Under the pieces are notes generated by a model. The model worked only from the letters and a program-made list of their open reading frames with translations. It was not told where the DNA came from and did not search any database. Position numbers and translations under genes: made by a program. Shown piece after piece: positions 56,521-64,000 of a stretch of 64,000 bases of DNA. This stretch comes from Anaeramoeba ignava (Eukaryota > Metamonada > Anaeramoebidae). The number at the start of each line of letters is the position of its first letter. Position 1 is the first letter of the stretch. The stretch is from NCBI GenBank assembly GCA_028826165.1, contig JAPDFW010000058.1:124001-188000 (forward strand), in the 5' to 3' direction.

Positions 56521-56615
56521 GATTAACACGTAATCATTTATTTAAATTTTTTGCTCTTTTTAAAATTCTTCAAATTATTAAGAAAATCTTATTTTTTAAT
56601 TTTAAAAAATAAATT
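56521..56615. promoter_or_regulatory. Conserved upstream block of ABCG copy A
   Basis: About 180 bp upstream of the copy A ATG. It starts GATTAACACGTAATC, an inverted repeat GATTA/TAATC around ACACG, then TTTGCTCTTTTTAAAATTC, TTCAAATTATTAAGAAAA and an A/T tract. The same block stands at the same distance before copies B and C, whereas other intergenic DNA has diverged. Promoter role is inferred. Confidence 0.5.
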
Positions 56616-56703
56616 AAAAAATTAAATTTTGTTTTGTTTTGATTTATTTTTTGATTTATTGATTTTAATTCAAAATTAAAAAATGAGAAAAATAAAAAAT
56701 AAA

Positions 56704-59100
56704 TTATCTTCCAGCTTCTCTTTTTCTTGCTTTAGAAAGAAAATAAACAGATAAACCCCAAGAAAGCAAAATAAAAGCAATTATAAAAAGAGCATTTTCC
56801 CAATAATTAACATTATAAAAACCTTTCAATTTAAGGAATTGTTCACCAGTAGTAATAGGACAAACACCTTGAACTAATTCAGATTGAGTACAAGTAAATT
56901 TAAGTCCAGTAAATTCATTTTTGACAATAGAAGCAAAAGAATACTTGAGTGGATCAATATACTTAATCCAAGAAAGAGCTTTAGTGATATTATCCAAATT
57001 AATCACAAATCCACAAAAAATAACCATTGGGATAAGCATAGAAGGAGCAATTAAAAGCGCTGCTTCAGGAGTTCTTGTTCCAGTTGAAATCATCAATCCA
57101 AAAGCACTTCCTGCATTTGCTGAAAGAATACAAAACAAAATTAAAATTAACCAATGTTTTGGATTTGTTTGTAATCCTGTTATTGGTGTAATTATAACTG
57201 CAAATATTGTTGGAACTAAAATTTCAAATGGTAGATCTGTTAAAACTTTGGAAATGAAAAAACAAACTGTTGGATATGCTGAATCCATTGATTCTCGAAG
57301 AAAAACTGCTTTTTCTTTTGGTAAAACAAATAATACTGATATTATTGGGATCATCATTTGACTTAATCCAATAAAGAAAAGTAATCCTATTTTATCACTT
57401 ATACCACTTTGATTGTTTGATATTGCTGAGAAGACCCATGCAACAATACAAGCAGAAATGGCTGGTTCAAGAAGTCTTTGGAGAACATATCTTTTTTGAT
57501 TTCTTAATCCATAAAATCCTCTTTTGGTTAATATTAATGTTTTCCTGAATAAATTTACTGGTCTTTCCAAATGAAGATCCATTCTTTGTTTTGGAATTTT
57601 CATTGATAATGTTTTTTTCATTAAATTTGAATTATTATAATATTTAACAAGTGATTTAATAAATTCTAATGTTCCAACTTCTCCTTTAATTATTCCATTT
57701 GAATTATTTTGAATAAAATTAGGATTTGTGATTTTATCAAGATCAATTTCTTCAAAATCATCTGGAATATCTTGAATTTCTAAATCATCTTCTTTATCTT
57801 TATCAATTTCGTTTAAATCAATTTCGTTTAAATCAATTTCATTTTTATCATGAATAATATCTAATTGAATTTCATCTTTTTGATAAACTGATAATTCTTT
57901 ACTTAATTTATTAATTGTTTCTTCTTTTTTTAATTCTCCTTCTGAAAGAGAAACTAAATCAATTAACCAATCTGCAAGATTTGTATTTCTTGGTGGAAAA
58001 AAATTCATTTTTGCAAAATAATTCTCAATTTCATTAATAGGTCCAAAATAAACTAATTTTCCATGTGAAAGAAGAACTAAATAATCAAATAATTCAAATA
58101 TTGATTGTCTTGGTTGATGAATTGTTGAAATAATTGTTCTTCCATCTTTGGTTAAATCTTTTAAAATTGATGTGCATAAATAAGCTGTTTGTGCATCTAA
58201 TCCTCTTTTTTTTTTGAAAAGAGAAATTAAATATTTTGATTTTAATTTTGATTTTGATTTTAAATTTGATTTTGATTTTGATTTTAATTTTGATTTTGAT
58301 TTTGATTTTAATTTTAATTTTGATTTTGATTTTGATTTTGATTTTGATTTTGATTTTGATTTTGATTTTGATTTTGATTTTGAATTTTGATTTTGATTTT
58401 AATTTTGATTTTGATTTTGATTTTGATTTTGATTTTGATTTTGATTTTAAATTTGATTTTAAATTTACGAAGTTGGTTCATCAACAAGAATAACACTTGG
58501 ATTTGTAACAAGTCCCATTCCAATATTAACTCTTTTCATTTCTCCTCCACTAATTCCTCTTTTTATTCCTGATTCTGGTGATCCAACAATAGTATTAGCA
58601 CAATGTTCAATTTGTAAACTTTTCAAAATATTTTCAACAATTTGATTTTTTTCTTGTTTTTTAATTGTTTTCGGAAGTCTTAAATCAGAAACAAATCTTA
58701 AAATTTGACGAGGAGTTAAATTAGTATGCATTGTATCTTGTTGAGTAACATATGAAAGAATTTTATTAATTCTATTTGAATGAGGCTCATTTCCAAATAA
58801 AATTGAACCTTCGGATTTTCCTGAAACTCTTCCAGCAATTGAATTTAAAAGAGTTGTTTTCCCTTTTGATTTTTTATTTATTAAATCCAAAATTAAAATT
58901 AAAAATAAAATAAAATTAAATTTAAAATAAAATAAAATTTAAATTAAATTACCAGCACCAGATGCACCAATTATTGCAACTAAAGAACCTGATGGAATTG
59001 ATAAATTAATATGATCTAAAATTGTTTTATATCCTTTTTTTGTTTTAACATTAAATGAAAAATCTCTAACAAATATTGGAATTTTGGTTATTTCACTCAT
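56704..59100 (-). CDS. ABCG-type half transporter, copy B
   Basis: Exons 59100-58953, 58862-58469, 58204-56704; 680 aa. Same architecture and intron positions as copy A. Exon 2 (394 nt, Walker A Lys to Walker B) differs from copy A at only a few codons (for example VSDLR for VADLR, CANTI for CADTI). The linker has IDLNEIDLNEIDKDKEDD. The membrane part diverges more (SACIVAWVFSAIS, GLLFFIGLSQMMIPI, SAFGLMISTGTRTPEAALLIAP), the pattern expected if substrate-contact helices diversify while the ATPase is homogenised. The extracellular loop TCTQSELVQGVCPITTG is identical to A. The stop lies 362 bp above the copy A start. Confidence 0.92.
58205..58468. repeat. TTTTGA array, intron 2 of ABCG copy B
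   Basis: 264-bp intron, TTTTGA hexamers with TTTTAA interspersed; longer than in copies A and C, showing length instability at a fixed intron site. Confidence 0.93.
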
Positions 59101-59278
59101 TTCTTTTTCTTTTTTAAATTTAATTTTAATTTAAATTTAAATTTGAATTTTGTTTATTATTTTTGCTAAATGAAAAAAATGAAAAACCATTTCCAAAATT
59201 AAAATTTTAAATTAAAAAGATCTTTTTAATTTTTTTCTCTTTAAAAATTAAAAAGGAAATTGTTAATTGAACAAAAAA

Positions 59279-59373
59279 GATTAACACGTAATCAATTATT
59301 TAAATTTTTTGCTCTTTTTAAAATTCTTCAAATTATTAAGAAAATCTTATTTTTTAATTTTAAAAAATAAATT
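59279..59373. promoter_or_regulatory. Conserved upstream block of ABCG copy B
   Basis: GATTAACACGTAATCAATTA followed by TTTGCTCTTTTTAAAATTC and TTATTAAGAAAATCTTATTT, 180 bp before the copy B ATG; near-identical to the blocks at 56521 and 61868. Confidence 0.5.
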
Positions 59374-59461
59374 AAAAATTTAATTTTGTTTTGCTTTGAT
59401 TTATTGATTGATTTATTGATTTTCAATCCAAAATTAAAAAATGAGAAAAATAAAAAATAAA

Positions 59462-61687
59462 TTATCTTCCAGCTTCTCTTTTTCTTGCTTTAGAAAGAAA
59501 ATAAACAGATAAACCCCAAGAAAGCAAAATAAAAGCAATCATAAAAAGAGCATTTTCCCAATAATTAACATTATAAAAACCTTTAAATTTAAGGAATTGT
59601 TCACCAGTAGTAATAGGACAAACACCTTGAACTAATTCAGATTGAGTACAAGTGAATTTAAGTCCAGTAAATTCATTTTTGACAAGAACAAAAAAAGAAT
59701 ACTTGACTGGATCAATATATTGAATCCAAGAAAGAGTTTTAGTGATATTATTCAGATCAATCATGAATCCACAAAAAATAATCATTGGAACAACCATAAC
59801 TGGCGCCATCGTAAGTGCTATTTCAGGAGTTCTTGTTGCAGCTGAAATCATCAATCCAAAGCCACTTCCTGCATTTGCTGAAAGAATACAAAACAAAATT
59901 AGAATTAAAAGTTGTTTTGGATTTGTTTGTAATCCTGTTATTGGTGTAATTATAACTGCAAATATTGTTGGAACTAAAATCCCAAATGGTAAATCTGTTA
60001 AAACTTTGGAAATGAAAAAACAAACTGTTGGATATGCTGAATCCATTGATTCTCGAAGAAAAACTGCTTTTTCTTTTGGTAAAACAAATAATACTGCCAT
60101 TATTGATAATAAGATTTGACTCAAAAGAATAAAAAACAAAATCCCCAGTCTATCCATTAATCCACTTTGATTACTTGGAATTCCTGAAAAAATCCATCCA
60201 ACAAAACATGCTAATACTGCAGGTTGAAGAAGTCTTTGAATAATATATCTTTTTTGATTTCTTAATCCATAAAATCCTCTTTTGGTTAATATTAATGTTT
60301 TTTTGAATAAATTTACTGGTCTTTCCAAATGAAGATCCATTTTTTGTTTTGGAATTTTCATTGATAATGTTTTTTTCATTAAATTTGAATTATTATAATA
60401 TTTAACAAGTGATTTAATAAATTCTAATGTTCCAACTTCTCCTTTAATTATTCCATTTGAATTATTTTGAATAAAATTAGGATTTGTGATTTTATCAAGA
60501 TCAATTTCTTCAAAATCATCTGGAATATCTTGAATTTCTAAATCATCTTCTTTATCTTTATCAACTTCATTTAAATCAATTTCATTTAAATCAATTTCAT
60601 TTTTATCATGAATAATATCTAATTGAATTTCATCTTTTTGATAAACTGATAATTCTTTACTTAATTTATTAATTGTTTCTTCTTTTTTTAATTCTCCTTC
60701 TGAAAGAGAAACTAAATCAATTAACCAATCTGCAAGATTTGTATTTCTTGGTGGAAAAAAATTCATTTTTGCAAAATAATTCTCAATTTCATTAATAGGT
60801 CCAAAATAAACTAATTTTCCATGTGAAAGAAGAACTAAATAATCAAATAATTCAAATATTGATTGTCTTGGTTGATGAATTGTTGAAATAATTGTTCTTC
60901 CATCTTTGGTTAAATCTTTTAAAATTGATGTGCATAAATAAGCTGTTTGTGCATCTAATCCTCTTTTTTTTTTGAAAAGAGAAATTAAATATTTTGATTT
61001 TGATTTTGATTTTGATTTTGATTTTGATTTTGATTTTGATTTTGATTTTGAATTTACGAAGTTGGTTCATCAACAAGAATAACACTTGGATTTGTAACAA
61101 GTCCCATTCCAATATTAACTCTTTTCATTTCTCCTCCACTAATTCCTCGTTTTATTCCTGATTCTGGTGATCCAACAATAGTATCAGCACAATGTTCAAT
61201 TTGTAAACTTTTCAAAATATTTTCAACAATTTGATTTTTCTCTTGTTTTTTAATTGTTTTTGGAAGTCTTAAATCAGAAACAAATCTTAAAATTTGACGA
61301 GGAGTTAAATTAGTATGCATTGTATCTTGTTGAGTAACATATGAAAGAATTTTATTAATTCTATTTGAATGAGGTTCATTTCCAAATAAAATTGAACCTT
61401 CGGATTTTCCTAAAACTCTTCCAGCGATTGAATTTAAAAGAGTTGTTTTCCCTTTTGATTTTTTATTTATTAAATCCAAAATCCAAATTTTTAAATTAAA
61501 ATTAAATTAAAAATAAAAATAAAATTAAAATTAAATTACCAGCACCAGATGCACCAATTATTGCAACTAAAGAACCTGATGGAATTGATAAATTAATATG
61601 ATCTAAAATTGTTTTATATCCTTTTTTTGTTTTAACATTAAATGAAAAATCTCTAACAAATATTGGAATTTTGTTTATTTCACTCAT
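59462..61687 (-). CDS. ABCG-type half transporter, copy C
   Basis: Exons 61687-61540, 61451-61058, 60962-59462; 680 aa. Exon 1 reads MSEINKIPIFVRDFSFNVKT and exon 2 is again almost identical to the sisters (VLGKSEG for VSGKSEG). The linker matches copy B nearly residue for residue up to LMKKTLSMKIPKQ. The membrane half is closer to copy A (LACFVGWIFSGI, GILFFILLSQILLSI, FGLMISAATRTPE), with private changes (NPKQLLILILF, TMAPVMVVPM). Copy C therefore looks like a mosaic of A-like membrane part and B-like linker, suggesting recombination or conversion between tandem copies. The C-terminus KARKREAGR is as in B. Confidence 0.92.
60963..61057. repeat. Short TTTTGA array, intron 2 of ABCG copy C
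   Basis: Only 95 bp, with about eleven clean TTTTGA hexamers: the shortest and purest version of this intron among the four copies. Confidence 0.92.
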
Positions 61688-61867
61688 TTCTTTTTCTTTA
61701 ATTTAAATTTAATTTAAATTTGAATTTTGTTTATTATTTTTGCTAAATGAAAAAAATGAAAAACCATTTCCAAAATTAAAATTTTAAATTAAAACAACAT
61801 ATTTTGTTTATTATTGAAAAGGATTATTTGCGATCAAAAAGAAAACTATCAAAAAATAATAAAAAAA

Positions 61868-61965
61868 AATTAACACGTAATCAATTATTTAAATTTTTTG
61901 CTCTTTTTAAAATTCTTCAAATTATTAAGAAAATATTATTTTTTAATTTTAAAAAATAAATTAAA
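61868..61965. promoter_or_regulatory. Conserved upstream block of ABCG copy C
   Basis: ATTAACACGTAATCAATTAT with TTTGCTCTTTTTAAAATTC, about 180 bp before the copy C ATG; third occurrence of the block. The outer bases of the GATTA arm are changed here (AATTA). Confidence 0.48.
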
Positions 61966-62055
61966 AAATTAAATTTTGTTTTGCTTTGATTTATTGATTG
62001 ATTTTTTGATTTTCAATCCACTTTTTTTATTTGAATTCAAAAAAAATCTAAAAAA

Positions 62056-63505
62056 TTATCTTCCAGTTTCTCTTTTTCTTGCTTTAGAAAGAAAATAAAC
62101 AGATAAACCCCAATAAATCAAAATAAAAGTAACTATAAGAAGAGCATTTTGCCAAAAACTAACATCATAAAAACCTTTCAATTTAAGGAATTGTTCACCA
62201 GTAGTAATAGGACAAACACCTTGAACTAATTCAGATTGAGTACAAGTAAATTTAAGTCCAGTAAATTCATTTTTGACAATAGAAGCAAAAGAATACTTGA
62301 TTGGATCAATATATTGAAACCAAGAAAGAGCTTTAGTGATATTATTCAGATCAATCATGAATCCACAAAAAATAATCATTGGAAGAAGCATAGAAGGACC
62401 AACTAAAAGTGCTATTTCAGGACTTCTTGTTCCAGTTGAAATCGTCATTCCAAAAGCACTTCCTGTGACTGATGAAAGAATACAAAACAAAATAAGAATA
62501 AACCAATTTTTTGGATTTTTTTGTAATCCTGTTATTGGTGTGACTATAACTGCAAATATTGTTGGAACTAAAATTTCAAATGGTAGATCTGTTAAAACTT
62601 TGGAAATGAAAAAACAAACTGTTGGATATGCTGAATCCATTGATTCTCGAAGAAAAACTGCTTTTTCTTTTGGTAAAACATATAATACTGAGACTACTGG
62701 GACTGTCATTTGACTTAATACAATAAAGAAAAGTAATCCTGTTTTATCATTTATCCCACTTTGATTTTTTGATATTGCTGAGAAGATCCATGCAACAAGA
62801 CAAGCAGAAATGGCTGGTTCAAGAAGTCTTTCGATAATATATCTTTTTTGATTTTTCAATCCATAAAATCCTCTTTTGGTTAATATTAATGTTTTCTTGA
62901 ATGAATTTACTGGTTTCTCCAAATGAATATTCATTCTTTGTTTTGGAATTTTCATTGATAATGTTTTTTTCATTAAATTTGAATTATTATAATATTTAAC
63001 AAGTGATTTAATAAATTCTAATGTTCCAACTTCTCCTTTAATTATTTCATTTGAATCGTTTTGAATAAAATCAGAATTTATGATGTTATCAATATCAATT
63101 TCTTCAAATTCATCTGAAGTGTCTTGAATTTCTAAATCAACCTCGTATTTATTCATTTCAATTAAACCAATTCCATCTTTTTTATAAACTGATAATGATT
63201 TACTTAATTTATTAATTGTTTCTTCTTTTTTTAATTCTTCTTCTGAAAGTGAAACTAAATCAATTAACCAATCTGCAAGATTTGTATTTCTTGGTGGAAA
63301 AAAATTCATTTTTGCAAAATAATTCTCAATTTCATTAATAGGTCCAAAATAAACTAATTTTCCATGTGAAAGAAGAACTAAATAATCAAATAATTCAAAT
63401 ATTGATTGTCTTGGTTGATGAATTGTTGAAATAATTGTTCTTCCATCTTTGGTTAAATCTTTTAAAATTGTAGTACATAAATAAGCTGTTTGTGCATCTA
63501 ATCCT
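62056..63505 (-). CDS. ABCG-type half transporter, copy D (exon 3 only; 5' part beyond window)
   Basis: Exon 3 begins at 63505 (AGGATTAGATGCACAAAC, the GLDA block) after acceptor TTTTTTTTTCAAAAAAAAAG-type sequence and runs to the stop at 62056, 1450 nt. Exons 1-2 with Walker A, signature and Walker B must lie beyond 64000. It is the most diverged copy: shorter linker (MNKYEVDLEIQDTSDEFEE), KNQKRYIIERLLEPAISACL, YVLPKEKAVFLRE, GMTISTGTRSPEIALLVGP, and DVSFWQNALLIVTF near the end. All membrane segments and the two-Cys loop are present, so the visible part looks functional. It is B-like in its membrane half (SACLVAWIFSAIS). Confidence 0.88.
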
Positions 63506-64000
63506 CTTTTTTTTTTGAAAAAGAAAAATTAAATATTTTGATTTTGATTTTGATTTTGATTTTAATTTTGATTTTGATTTTAATTTTGATTTTAATTTTG
63601 ATTTTGATTTTGATTTTAATTTTGATTTTAATTTTGATTTTAATTTTGATTTTAATTTTGATTTTGATTTTGATTTTGATTTTTAATTTTGATTTTGATT
63701 TTGATTTTAATTTTGGTTTTAATTTTGATTTTGATTTTGATTTTGATTTTGATTTTGATTTTGATTTTGATTTTAATTTTGATTTTGATTTTTAATTTTG
63801 ATTTTGATTTTGGTTTTAATTTTAATTTTAATTTTGATTTTGATTTTGATTTTGATTTTAATTTTGATTTTAATTTTGATTTTAATTTTGATTTTAATTT
63901 TGATTTTAATTTTGATTTTAATTTTAATTTTGATTTTAATTTTGATTTTGATTTTGATTTTGATTTTAATTTTAATTTTAATTTTGATTTTGATTTTAAT
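63506..64000. repeat. TTTTGA/TTTTAA array, intron 2 of ABCG copy D, running off the window
   Basis: At least 495 bp of hexamer repeat with occasional GGTTTT variants, continuing to the last base. It is the longest of the four equivalent introns (95, 216, 264, over 495 bp). Confidence 0.92.

Overview
The window is nuclear DNA of a very AT-rich, intron-bearing unicellular eukaryote that uses the standard genetic code (TAA, TAG and TGA all end clear genes). Introns are GT-AG and short (about 60-100 bp) unless inflated by microsatellites. Gene content (midasin, DPE2 disproportionating enzyme, nucleostemin-type GTPase, beta-tubulin, ABCG transporters, BTB proteins, a large Rab family fused to BTB domains) and extreme gene packing fit an anaerobic protist; Anaeramoeba (Metamonada) is my best guess. 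That is inference from gene style, not a database match. I rebuilt the spliced models by eye; the multi-exon models treated as intact have reading phases that agree across all junctions.

Layout. 1-1096 (-): 5' end of midasin MDN1. 1273-6586 (+): kelch-BTB-BTB-SAM and ankyrin-BTB-BTB genes 46 bp apart. 6646-9994 (-): DPE2-type 4-alpha-glucanotransferase with three CBM20-like modules. 10363-11250 (-): START-domain protein. 11311-12700: 48-bp satellite. 12799-18469 (+): five-exon AAA ATPase with a degenerate first AAA domain. 19421-20353 (+): uridine phosphorylase. 20582-23245 (-): protein with about seven PBZ-like zinc fingers. 23371-26428 (-): nucleostemin/GNL3-like GTPase. 26634-28814 (-): UIM plus TDP1-like protein lacking most catalytic residues.

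28979-44239 (-): ten tandem units encoding a Rab-type GTPase fused to two BTB domains, several ending in a CAAX box (CLIF). Three units have unbroken frames over all three exons; seven carry frameshifts or lost splice sites, mostly in the 5' exons that encode the nucleotide-binding core, while the exon encoding the BTB pair is usually open. 44505-46825 (+): beta-tubulin with a long acidic tail.

47107-47178 (-): intact tRNA-Trp(CCA), followed by about 3.7 kb of a ~320-bp satellite in which every unit carries the first 21 nt of that tRNA. 51124-52330 (-): five-exon type I membrane protein (signal peptide, PSI domain, one membrane helix, octapeptide-repeat tail). 52420-53655: ~142-bp satellite sharing a core with the tRNA satellite. 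54015-64000 (-): four tandem ABCG half-transporter genes, the last cut by the window edge.

Themes. BTB proteins dominate (kelch-BTB, ankyrin-BTB, ten Rab-BTB units); many BTB proteins are substrate adaptors of cullin-3 ubiquitin ligases, so a locally amplified adaptor repertoire is plausible but unproven. Most long introns and several intergenic gaps are pure microsatellite with a locus-specific motif, and related hexamers (TTTTGA, TTTGAA) also run inside exons as Asn/Gln and Asn/Ser tracts.
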